Below, piece after piece: positions 1 to 5,690 of a DNA stretch of 5,690 nucleotides. Within the stretch, counting starts at the first letter, position 1. Each line of letters begins with the position of its first letter. Origin of the DNA: Saprospiraceae bacterium (lineage in GTDB: Bacteria; Bacteroidota; Bacteroidia; Chitinophagales; Saprospiraceae); assembly GCA_020436865.1 (NCBI GenBank), contig JAGQXA010000386.1, positions 1 to 5,690 on the forward strand. The letters run 5' to 3'. The notes beneath the pieces are model-generated. The model worked only from the letters and a program-made list of their open reading frames with translations, was not told the origin of the DNA and ran no database searches. The position numbers and the translations under genes are program-made.

Positions 1-2099
1 CCGAGCATCATGACCTTCTCGCCCGACTCCTGCAACTGACGAATGAATTCCAGTTTGTCGGCCGGGCTCTGCTCGAAGCGCAGGGCCTGCGCTTCGCCGA
101 AAAGGGGCTGCAAGACCTCCCGCTCCCGGTCGTTGTCGCCCGACAGCAGGAACAGGCGGAATTGCCGGCGAAAATCGGCGATCACGGCCGCGAGCCCCGA
201 GCGATAGCTGCTTTCGATGCGGTACGCTCCCCGTACTTCATGGTTGATCTGTACACAAACCCCTTGTTCGTCGGTCTCCGGCATACCCTGCGGCAGGTGG
301 GCGGTAATGAAGGCCCGCGAACCGATCCGGATCAGGCGCTGGCAAACTACACCCTCGATCCCGCTGCCGGTTATTTCCCGAAAGTTGCCGACGGGCATGA
401 CCTCCCCCTCGCCCAAATGCCGGTCGATCAGGCGACTGGCCGGATGGGCCGATTGGCGCACGAGCGACCTGACCCATTTTTCTTCCAGCGGGCTGAGCGG
501 ACTTCCGGCAAATTCGACCCTGGCCTGCCGGTTGCGCGTCAGGGTGCCGGTTTTGTCGAATACCACCGTGCCGATGCGATCGATCGATTCGATCACGTTC
601 ACATTCTTCAGGAAAAAGCCGTTGCGGGCCAGGATCCGGAGGCTGTTGCCGAAGGTAAAGGGTACCGAGAGCGCCACGGCGCATGGACAGGCGATGATCA
701 GCACGGCCGTGAAGGCGTTGATGGCCAGGCGACTATCGGTGTAGAGCCAGTAGGCCAGGGTGCCGATCGCGAGCGTGAGAATGATCAGGGTGAAATAGCG
801 GGCGACCCGATCGGCCAGTCTGCCGGTCATGGTCTGCACTTCCTTTTGGAAGGCGTCGTCGTTCCAAAGCTGGGTCAGATAGCTTTGGGATACTTTTTTG
901 GTGAGGGTCAGTTCGATCTGCTCGCCGGTCTGGCGGCCGCCGGCGTAGAGCTTCTCGCCGGTCGTTTTTTCGATGGGGTCGGCCTCGCCGGTCACGAAAC
1001 TGTAGTCGATCCGGGCCTTCCCCTTGAGCAGAATGCCGTCGGCCGGTACCAGTTCGCCATGCCGCACGATGATGGTCTGGCCGGGCTCCAGTTTGTTGAC
1101 GGGCACGGTGCGTTCGTTATCTCCTTCCCGTAAGGTGGCCGCGATCGGAAAATAGGAGCGATAGTCACGCTCGAACGACAGATGGTGGAAGGTCTTTTGC
1201 TGGAACCACTTGCCGATCAACAGGAAGAACACCAGTCCGGCCAGAGAATCCAGATAACCCGCCCCGTTCAAGGTGAGGATCTCCAGGGTGCTGCGGACGA
1301 ACAAGGTTAAAATGCCGAGGCTGATCGGCACATCCATATTCAGGTGGCGGTGCTTCAGGCCGAGGAATGCCGATTTCAGATAATCCCAGCCGCTATAGAA
1401 GACCACCGGCAAGGCCAGCAGGATGTTCAGTCCGCCGAACCACCGTTGAAAGGAATGTCCGGCGCCACCCGCCAATCCGAGATATTCCGGGAAACTCAGC
1501 AGCATGATATTGCCGAAGGCAAAACCCGCCACCCCTAGTTGGTAGTACAGCCGGCGGTCGACGGCCTTCTGACGGGGGGCTTCCAGGTCGCTCAGGTTGA
1601 TCGCAGGGGCATAGCCGATCGAGGCCAGCAGTTCTACGACCTTGCGCAGGCTGGTGGCATCCTCCTGGTAGGTGAGGTCGATCTGTTTGCGCGGGAAATT
1701 GACAGTGGCCTGGCGGACGCCATCGCTGAGGCGGTGCAGGTTTTCCAATAACCAGATGCAGGAGGCACAGTGGATCTGCGGCAGGTAGAAATGCACACGG
1801 GTGCGTTCGCCGTCGGAAAAGTCGATGAGCTTTTCCCGCACTTCCGGATCGTCGAGGTAAGCGTAATGCTCTAGGCGACGCCCCTTCAGGCTGATCCCCG
1901 GCACCTCTTCGATCTGGTAGTACTGGCACAGATCGTTGGCGTTGAGGATCTCGTACACCATTTTACAGCCTTCGCAACAAAACGATTTGTCCTCCAGCGT
2001 AATGCCGGAGGCTGTGCAGGATTCACCGCAGTGGTAGCAGGTCGTGTCCATCTCCCCGGCCGGAGAGGTGTTCCGGGAGATGGTGGCTACTGTCTCCAT
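1..2099 (-). CDS. ccoI: CcoI/FixI-type copper-translocating P1B ATPase, C-terminus cut by window edge
   Basis: This membrane ATPase is expected to move copper across the inner membrane for assembly of the cbb3-type cytochrome c oxidase. About 699 residues are present. An N-terminal cysteine-rich metal-binding region has CYHCGESC (C21, C24, C28) and CCEGC (C41, C42, C45). An HMA-like domain follows with CASC (C111, C114), then membrane helices. The actuator TGE is at 370-372, the membrane metal site CPC at 471-473, the phosphorylated aspartate of DKTGT at D515 and the HP pair at 552-553. The reading frame runs off the left edge at VMML, just before the expected GDGxND, so the last helices are missing. 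I chose the ATG at 2099; an in-frame ATG at 2051 (MDTTCYHC) lies 16 codons later and is a real alternative. Neither has a Shine-Dalgarno sequence. The two cysteine regions plus CPC favour CcoI over CopA. In Bacteroidota, cco oxidase genes commonly lie downstream, here outside the window. Confidence 0.93.
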   Translation of the reverse strand, partial: METVATISRNTSPAGEMDTTCYHCGESCTASGITLEDKSFCCEGCKMVYEILNANDLCQYYQIEEVPGISLKGRRLEHYAYLDDPEVREKLIDFSDGERTRVHFYLPQIHCASCIWLLENLHRLSDGVRQATVNFPRKQIDLTYQEDATSLRKVVELLASIGYAPAINLSDLEAPRQKAVDRRLYYQLGVAGFAFGNIMLLSFPEYLGLAGGAGHSFQRWFGGLNILLALPVVFYSGWDYLKSAFLGLKHRHLNMDVPISLGILTLFVRSTLEILTLNGAGYLDSLAGLVFFLLIGKWFQQKTFHHLSFERDYRSYFPIAATLREGDNERTVPVNKLEPGQTIIVRHGELVPADGILLKGKARIDYSFVTGEADPIEKTTGEKLYAGGRQTGEQIELTLTKKVSQSYLTQLWNDDAFQKEVQTMTGRLADRVARYFTLIILTLAIGTLAYWLYTDSRLAINAFTAVLIIACPCAVALSVPFTFGNSLRILARNGFFLKNVNVIESIDRIGTVVFDKTGTLTRNRQARVEFAGSPLSPLEEKWVRSLVRQSAHPASRLIDRHLGEGEVMPVGNFREITGSGIEGVVCQRLIRIGSRAFITAHLPQGMPETDEQGVCVQINHEVRGAYRIESSYRSGLAAVIADFRRQFRLFLLSGDNDREREVLQPLFGEAQALRFEQSPADKLEFIRQLQESGEKVMML

Positions 2100-2118
2100 A
2101 GATTGGCCGAATTTTCAG

Positions 2119-2126
2119 TAAAATTA
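2119..2126 (-). promoter_or_regulatory. Candidate -7 element of the ccoI promoter
   Basis: Read on the minus strand this is TAATTTTA, one base from the Bacteroidota -7 consensus TAnnTTTG. It would start transcription near 2115, giving a leader of about 16 bases before the ATG at 2099. No convincing -33 TTG lies upstream. Instead an FNR-like palindrome ends 23 bp upstream of the element, the spacing expected of an activator centred near -41. AT-rich matches of this kind arise by chance, so the support is mainly positional. Confidence 0.42.
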
Positions 2127-2148
2127 GAAGGCCTTCGGAGGCGGTCGG

Positions 2149-2162
2149 ATGATAATTATCAT
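2149..2162. promoter_or_regulatory. FNR/CRP-type operator, site 1 (perfect 14-bp palindrome)
   Basis: ATGATAATTATCAT is a perfect inverted repeat. Its core TGAT-AATT-ATCA matches the FNR half-site arrangement (TTGAT-N4-ATCAA) except at the outermost base of each arm. Its centre (2155.5) lies about 40 bp upstream of the inferred ccoI start point and about 63 bp upstream of the inferred start point of the plus-strand gene. A Fur-family site is the main alternative, because Fur boxes share TGATAAT/ATTATCA arms. FNR-type control is favoured because the neighbour is ccoI, a gene typically induced at low oxygen, and because a second site with the same spacing lies next to it. Confidence 0.55.
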
Positions 2163-2171
2163 GTAATGTAC

Positions 2172-2183
2172 TGATTTTTATCA
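2172..2183. promoter_or_regulatory. FNR/CRP-type operator, site 2
   Basis: TGAT-TTTT-ATCA has the same arms and 4-base spacer as site 1. Here the central four bases are not symmetric, so this is not a chance copy of the same AT palindrome and it fits a Fur box poorly. Its centre (2177.5) is 22 bp from that of site 1, close to two helical turns, so two dimers could sit on the same DNA face. It ends 24 bp before the -7 element of the plus-strand gene, the expected position for direct activation of that promoter. Confidence 0.52.
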
Positions 2184-2207
2184 TTCTATCGAGCTGGGGG
2201 TGGCGGC

Positions 2208-2215
2208 TAACTTTG
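2208..2215 (+). promoter_or_regulatory. Bacteroidota -7 promoter element for the ligase-CBS gene
   Basis: TAACTTTG matches the Bacteroidota sigma-A -7 consensus TAnnTTTG at every fixed base. It predicts transcription starting near 2218-2220, about 20 bases before the ATG at 2238. No TTG is seen at the -33 position, as expected if an activator bound at 2172-2183 replaces that contact. Confidence 0.6.
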
Positions 2216-2237
2216 AAAAGACCAACTATCTGCTGCT

Positions 2238-4235
2238 ATGGGTTCAGAGAAGATCGTCATGGTCGGCACCAAGGCCGTCCGCCAGCGGTGTATGCAACAA
2301 CTGCTCACCGATCTGAAGGCGCTTGAACTGATGCTCGAAAGAGATCTGTTCGAGCGCGACATCCAGCGCATCGGCGCCGAGCAGGAACTCTGCTTTGTAG
2401 ACCAAAGCTGGCGCCCCGCTCCGGTGATCACCGAGGTGTTGCCGGAACTCCCCGATCCTCACTTTACAACCGAGTATGCCCGTTTCAACATGGAGATCAA
2501 CCTCGATCCGATGTTGTTTTCGGGCGATTGTTTATCACAGCTCGAAGGTAAGCTTCGGTACTATTTGGGGGAGGCGGAGGCCGTTGCCCGGAAGCACAAT
2601 GCGCATGTGTTGTTGGTCGGCATCCTACCCACTTTGCGGCGCTCGGACGTCGAACTGGAGAACATGACCCCCTTGCCGCGCTACCGGTTGATCACCGAGA
2701 TCATGACCAAGATGCGGGGCAGTCCGTTCGAATTCCGCATCGAAGGCACCGATCAGCTCATCACCAAAGATGCCAACGTGCTGTTCGAAGGCAGCAATAC
2801 CAGTTTTCAGGTGCACTATCAGGTAGACCCCGACGATTTTGTGCCGGCCTACAACTGGGCGCAGGCCGTTACGGCCCCGCTGATGGCATCGGCCACCAAT
2901 TCGCCGATGCTGGTGGGGAAAAGGCTGTGGCGCGAAACGCGGATCGCCCTTTTTCAGCAATCGGTCGACACCCGCAATACGGCCGAACTGATCCGCGAGC
3001 GTTGTCCGCGCGTATCCTTCGGCACCGGCTGGGTGCAGCAATCCATTCTCGATATTTACCGCAGTCAACTCGCTCGCCATCGCCTGCTGTTGGGGCCGTC
3101 GACCACCGAAGACGCCCTCAAAGTGCTGGAAGGAGGAGGCATTCCCAAGTTGTACGCGCTCAATATTTTCAACGGCACCATCTACAAGTGGAACCGGGCC
3201 TGTTATGGCATTACCGACGGTAAGCCGCACCTGCGCATCGAGAACCGCGTGTTGCCGGCCGGACCGACCATCGTCGACGAGGTGGCTAACGCCGCTTTCT
3301 GGCTCGGCATGATGAAAGGTCGCCCGGAGGAATACGATCGCATTTCCGAACGGCTCGACTTCGACCATGCCAAGGGCAATTTCCTGCGCGCCGCTCATCA
3401 GGGCATGGGGGCGCATTTCCGTTGGCCGGGTCTGAACAAGCAGATCGCCTCGCCCGAACTCATCCTGAAGGAAATGTTGCCGATCGCCCGGGAAGGACTC
3501 CAGAAAGCCCGGATCGAAACGGCCGACATCGACCGCTACCTCGGCATCATTCAGGAACGGGTGGAGACGGGCAAAACGGGTTCGCAATGGATCCTCGATT
3601 CTTACCAAGACCTCAAGAAGCTGCATTCGAAAGACGAAGCGCAGGTAGCTACGGTGGCCGGCATCTACCACCGGCAGCAGCAAGGCGATCCGGTGCATAC
3701 CTGGAACCTGGCCGGTATCGAAGAGGCGGGCTCCTGGGCCAATCGCTATGGCATGATCGACCAGATCATGTCGACCGACCTGTTCACCGTCAACGAAGAC
3801 GATCTGGTCGATTTCGTGGCCCATATCATGGAATGGCGCAAGATCCGGCATCTGCCCGTCGAAAACGACCGAGGCGAACTGGTCGGCATCCTGACGGCCA
3901 AAGATCTGGTACGCTATTACAGCAACCGATATTGCCGGGAAAACAAGAAGAAACGTTCGGTCAAGGAGCTGGTGTCGACGCGCGCCTTTAGCGTATCGCC
4001 CGATACGTCGACGATCGAAGCGCTGGCCCTGATGCGTCGCGCCGGACTGGATTGCCTAGCCGTGGTTGACGGCAAACACCTGATGGGGATCGTGACGGAG
4101 CACGATTTCGTGATGGTCGCCGAGCAATTGCTGAAGGAGGTCGGTCGAGGACTGAGCCCGATCGACCAAGCCGGCGCCCATTCGGCCAAGACCGGTTCGG
4201 TGCGAAAAAGAACAGGCGGCAGGAAGAAGACCTAA
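2238..4235 (+). CDS. Glutamate-cysteine-ligase-like (GCS2 superfamily) protein with C-terminal CBS domain pair
   Basis: This is a 665-residue, probably cytoplasmic protein. Residues about 40-400 look like the GCS2/YbdK carboxylate-amine ligase fold, which joins an amino compound to a glutamate gamma-carboxyl using ATP. Visible motifs are IGAEQEL with E48 and E50, FNMEINLDP with E86, FQVH at 190-193, ATNSP near 219-223 followed by the R-rich WRETR, and the IENRVLP strand at 334-340. Residues 410-490 keep ligase-like segments (TGSQW at 447-451, PVHTW at 485-489). Two CBS domains follow, about 508-565 (IMSTDLFTV, HLPV, LVGILTAKDL) and 575-632 (VKELVSTRAFSV, LMGIVTEHDFV). CBS pairs usually bind adenine nucleotides and gate the attached enzyme. 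The tail is short and basic. The ATG at 2238 is preferred; M8 (2259) is possible. The real substrate is unknown: glutamate-cysteine ligation is only one option, and no gshB-like gene is in view. It diverges from ccoI behind FNR-like sites. Confidence 0.88.
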   Translation: MGSEKIVMVGTKAVRQRCMQQLLTDLKALELMLERDLFERDIQRIGAEQELCFVDQSWRPAPVITEVLPELPDPHFTTEYARFNMEINLDPMLFSGDCLSQLEGKLRYYLGEAEAVARKHNAHVLLVGILPTLRRSDVELENMTPLPRYRLITEIMTKMRGSPFEFRIEGTDQLITKDANVLFEGSNTSFQVHYQVDPDDFVPAYNWAQAVTAPLMASATNSPMLVGKRLWRETRIALFQQSVDTRNTAELIRERCPRVSFGTGWVQQSILDIYRSQLARHRLLLGPSTTEDALKVLEGGGIPKLYALNIFNGTIYKWNRACYGITDGKPHLRIENRVLPAGPTIVDEVANAAFWLGMMKGRPEEYDRISERLDFDHAKGNFLRAAHQGMGAHFRWPGLNKQIASPELILKEMLPIAREGLQKARIETADIDRYLGIIQERVETGKTGSQWILDSYQDLKKLHSKDEAQVATVAGIYHRQQQGDPVHTWNLAGIEEAGSWANRYGMIDQIMSTDLFTVNEDDLVDFVAHIMEWRKIRHLPVENDRGELVGILTAKDLVRYYSNRYCRENKKKRSVKELVSTRAFSVSPDTSTIEALALMRRAGLDCLAVVDGKHLMGIVTEHDFVMVAEQLLKEVGRGLSPIDQAGAHSAKTGSVRKRTGGRKKT

Positions 4236-4771
4236 GCAGCCTTTTTTCCCTGCGATGCCCGGATCCCGAAGTACAGCAAGGCGGCAAAAACAATCAGCCC
4301 GCCGCCCAGGTAAGCGTAATTGAGCAGCTCAGCCTTGCCCAGCACGACGGTGAACACGATGCCGGCCAGAAACCAGGTAGGCACTTCGTTGTATAGCCGC
4401 AACCGGAGGTCGCTCATGGTCGATTTGCCGCTTTCCATTTTTCGGATCATGCTCTTGCTGTACACGTGGTAGACCAGCAAGAGCACTAACAAGGTGAGCT
4501 TGATGTGCAGCCACCCCATTTTGAAATAACTTGGGTTGAGCGCCAGCATGGCGATCCCGAACGTCCAGGTGAGCATCATGGCGGGGTTGCACAGGATCTT
4601 GTACACCCGCTTCATCATGTGCTGATACTGTTTCTGCAGAATGTCGCGCTCGTTCGCCGGCTTCTGCCCGGCTTCGGCATGGTACACAAATAAGCGACCC
4701 AGGTAATAGAGCCCGGTAAACCAGGCGACGAAGCCGATGACGTGGAGGGCTTTGAGAGTAAGTATATCCAT
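4232..4771 (-). CDS. hemJ: Protoporphyrinogen IX oxidase, HemJ type
   Basis: HemJ is a small haem-binding membrane protein that oxidises protoporphyrinogen IX to protoporphyrin IX in haem synthesis. The 179-residue product has a normal length for the family. Family-like signatures are KALHVIGFVAWFTG (H10), the GRLFVYH stretch (R26, H31), MKRVYKIL-NPAM-TW-FG at about 53-72, GWLHIKL at 86-92 with YH at 101-102, and NEVPTW near 129-134. About four hydrophobic helices are visible. I chose the ATG at 4771 (MDILTLKALH) because the family starts just before this helix. The frame stays open to an ATG at 4882, but that adds 37 residues of hydrophilic, proline-rich sequence with no family character. 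Its stop codon interlocks with that of the convergent ligase-CBS gene. CopD-family membrane proteins are the main alternative; the conserved H/R pattern favours HemJ. Confidence 0.86.
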   Translation of the reverse strand: MDILTLKALHVIGFVAWFTGLYYLGRLFVYHAEAGQKPANERDILQKQYQHMMKRVYKILCNPAMMLTWTFGIAMLALNPSYFKMGWLHIKLTLLVLLLVYHVYSKSMIRKMESGKSTMSDLRLRLYNEVPTWFLAGIVFTVVLGKAELLNYAYLGGGLIVFAALLYFGIRASQGKKAA

Positions 4772-4931
4772 GAATGTATGGGTTGTTGCAGGGAGAAAGG
4801 TAAGGCAAAAAACGGGAATCGGCTTGCTGGCGCCAGATAAATTTGGCAGCGGCGAGCTGCCGTTGGGGAAGCATGACCTCATGGCGGATCCTGCCTGCCG
4901 GGATCGCCCCGGATCGATCTTTTGACGCTGC
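4772..4931. other. Spacer between the TPR gene and hemJ, no gene recognised
   Basis: This 160-bp stretch separates two minus-strand genes. I see no RNA gene and no clear intrinsic terminator for the TPR gene. A GC hairpin (CCGGG/CCCGG, 4898-4912) is followed by Ts only when read on the plus strand, where no gene ends. The length suggests that hemJ has its own promoter rather than relying on the upstream gene. Confidence 0.6.
4795..4802 (-). promoter_or_regulatory. Weak candidate -7 element for hemJ
   Basis: Read on the minus strand this is TACCTTTC, one base from TAnnTTTG, and it would give a leader of about 17 bases before the hemJ ATG. No -33 TTG stands at a convincing distance. The leader length is similar to those inferred for the other two promoters, which is the only added support. 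Confidence 0.25.
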
Positions 4932-5690
4932 TTAGTCCAACTCCTTCTCCATGCGTTCCAGTCGGCCCAGGATCTCCTTCACGGTTTCCTGCAGTTCTTC
5001 GCCCATGCGCAGGTGTTCTTGCGGGTGCCTGTCTTTGGTGATGTGCATCAGGGCGTAGTACAGGGGTTTCAGGCGTTCTTTTAGCTGTAGGGTCTTGGCC
5101 TGATCGGAGTGAAAATACTGCTCGAGGAAATCGAACTGCTTCTTGGCGATAAGTAGCAGGAGGTAGTCCTGAAAATAACTCAGATAGCGGGTAACGAACT
5201 GCTCGTCGTAGATGATCTCCCCGGCGAAGCGGAACGACTCCTCGAACTGATCGTCCCACGCCAACACCTTAGCGTAGGTGAGCCGTGTGGCCGGCTCGTC
5301 TTTGACCAGGAAGGCTTTGGCGGCCAGGTCGAGGGCTTCGGCCTTCTTTTGCCGCGATTCGTAGTACAGATAGGCGAGGTTGTTCATGGCTATGGGGTCG
5401 CCCTGTTCGACGCACTTCAGGTAGTAGGTCTCTGCCCGCGCGTAGTCGCCCAATTCGTGGTACAGATAGCCGAGGTTGCTGATGGCCTTGAGGTCGCCGC
5501 TTTGCACGGCCCGCAGGAAGTATTCCTCTGCTTCCTCGTACTTGCCCTGCGAGAGGTAGAGGTAGCCGAGCTTGTTGATGGCGTTGATATTGCCCTTCTC
5601 GATAGCCTGGAGGAAGTACTTTTCCGCCAGGTCGGAGCGCCCCTGGGTGCGGTAGAGATTGGCCAGATCGTTGAGCGCTTCGACCTGCCC
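4932..5690 (-). CDS. TPR/Sel1-like repeat protein, N-terminus cut by window edge
   Basis: The 252 C-terminal residues of a longer protein are present; the frame is open to the right edge. It opens with regular helical repeats of 32 residues (pattern A-hydrophobic-N-x-L-G/A-Y-L-Y ... G-x-Y-x-x-A-E-x-Y-hydrophobic-L-x-A-hydrophobic-E-x-G-D/N). Three are clear and a fourth is degenerate. A helical region follows (DDQFEESF, then aromatic-rich YLSYFQDYLLLL), and the protein ends in a charged, coiled-coil-like helix (EELQETVKEILGRLERMEKE). No signal peptide, membrane segment or catalytic motif is seen in this part. Such repeats usually act as protein-binding scaffolds. The function depends on the unseen N-terminal part, which in some bacterial families is a NTPase, TIR or protease domain, so no role is assigned. 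The stop (TAA, 4934-4932) lies 160 bp before hemJ. Confidence 0.88.
   Translation of the reverse strand, partial: GQVEALNDLANLYRTQGRSDLAEKYFLQAIEKGNINAINKLGYLYLSQGKYEEAEEYFLRAVQSGDLKAISNLGYLYHELGDYARAETYYLKCVEQGDPIAMNNLAYLYYESRQKKAEALDLAAKAFLVKDEPATRLTYAKVLAWDDQFEESFRFAGEIIYDEQFVTRYLSYFQDYLLLLIAKKQFDFLEQYFHSDQAKTLQLKERLKPLYYALMHITKDRHPQEHLRMGEELQETVKEILGRLERMEKELD
5391..5678 (-). repeat. Three tandem 96-bp (32-residue) TPR/Sel1-like coding repeats
   Basis: Reading on the minus strand, unit 1 spans 5678-5583, unit 2 spans 5582-5487 and unit 3 spans 5486-5391. They begin ALNDLANLY, AINKLGYLY and AISNLGYLY, and each is exactly 32 residues with no gap. A fourth unit begins AMNNLAYLY at 5390 and then loses the pattern. 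The period is shorter than the 34 residues of a classical TPR and the roughly 36 of Sel1. The array probably continues beyond the right edge. Confidence 0.75.

Noticed and set aside
162..1133. Long plus-strand open frame (323 codons) across the ccoI region
   Set aside because: It lies wholly opposite ccoI, whose CPC, DKTGT, TGE and HP motifs are all in the minus-strand frame. The plus-strand product shows no recognisable family or domain pattern and is a GC-rich antisense shadow.
2131..2142. Small hairpin GCCT-TCGG-AGGC between the FNR-like site and the ccoI -7 element
   Set aside because: The stem is only 4 bp and would lie upstream of the inferred start point, so it would not be transcribed. 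Chance is the simplest explanation.
2149..2162. Fur box
   Set aside because: The arms resemble Fur half-sites, but the full 19-bp Fur arrangement is absent, the neighbouring site 2172-2183 fits only the TGAT-N4-ATCA pattern, and the gene context favours Crp/Fnr. Not fully excluded.
2625..3851. Minus-strand open frame of 408 codons inside the ligase-CBS gene
   Set aside because: It is antisense to a gene with clear ligase and CBS motifs. The translation shows no domain pattern, and long antisense frames are common opposite GC-rich genes.
4215..4247. GGCGGC/GCAGCC imperfect stem followed by six Ts near the end of the ligase-CBS gene, as a terminator
   Set aside because: The stem has a G-A mismatch and a loop of about 15 bases, and the T run encodes the lysines at the end of HemJ. 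It is too weak to call.
4772..4882. N-terminal extension of HemJ to the ATG at 4882
   Set aside because: The added 37 residues are hydrophilic and proline-rich with no family similarity, while HemJ proteins begin just before the KALH helix, matching the ATG at 4771.
4898..4920. GC hairpin CCGGG-ATCGC-CCCGG as a terminator for the TPR gene
   Set aside because: On the minus strand no T run follows it. Ts follow only on the plus strand, where no gene ends.

Overview
The window looks like a piece of chromosome from a GC-rich member of the Bacteroidota. Three things point there: no gene has a recognisable Shine-Dalgarno sequence before its start; the promoter before the central gene carries a perfect copy of the Bacteroidota -7 element (TAnnTTTG); and the CcoI protein and the ligase-CBS fusion resemble Bacteroidota forms. 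Genus cannot be decided from the sequence. No phage, IS element, tRNA, rRNA or CRISPR is visible, and coding density is very high.

Layout, left to right. (1) Positions 1-2099, minus strand: most of a CcoI/FixI copper P-type ATPase, cut by the left edge just before its GDGxND motif. (2) Positions 2100-2237: a 138-bp divergent control region with two FNR/CRP-type sites (TGAT-N4-ATCA) whose centres are 22 bp apart, flanked by an outward-facing -7 element on each side. (3) Positions 2238-4235, plus strand: a 665-residue protein joining a glutamate-cysteine-ligase-like (GCS2) catalytic region to a C-terminal pair of CBS domains. (4) Positions 4232-4771, minus strand: HemJ-type protoporphyrinogen IX oxidase, convergent with gene 3 and overlapping it by 4 bp through interlocked stop codons. 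(5) Positions 4772-4931: a 160-bp spacer. (6) Positions 4932-5690, minus strand: the C-terminal part of a TPR/Sel1-like protein with regular 32-residue repeats, cut by the right edge.

How the parts may fit: CcoI supplies copper to the cbb3 cytochrome oxidase used at low oxygen, and HemJ makes protoporphyrin for haem, so two genes serve respiration. The control region suggests that the ligase-CBS fusion is switched on together with ccoI by an oxygen- or redox-responsive Crp/Fnr-family regulator. That would place an uncharacterised, apparently nucleotide-sensing thiol/peptide ligase in the microaerobic response. The shared control is inferred from site geometry. The domain assignments rest on motifs visible in the translations.
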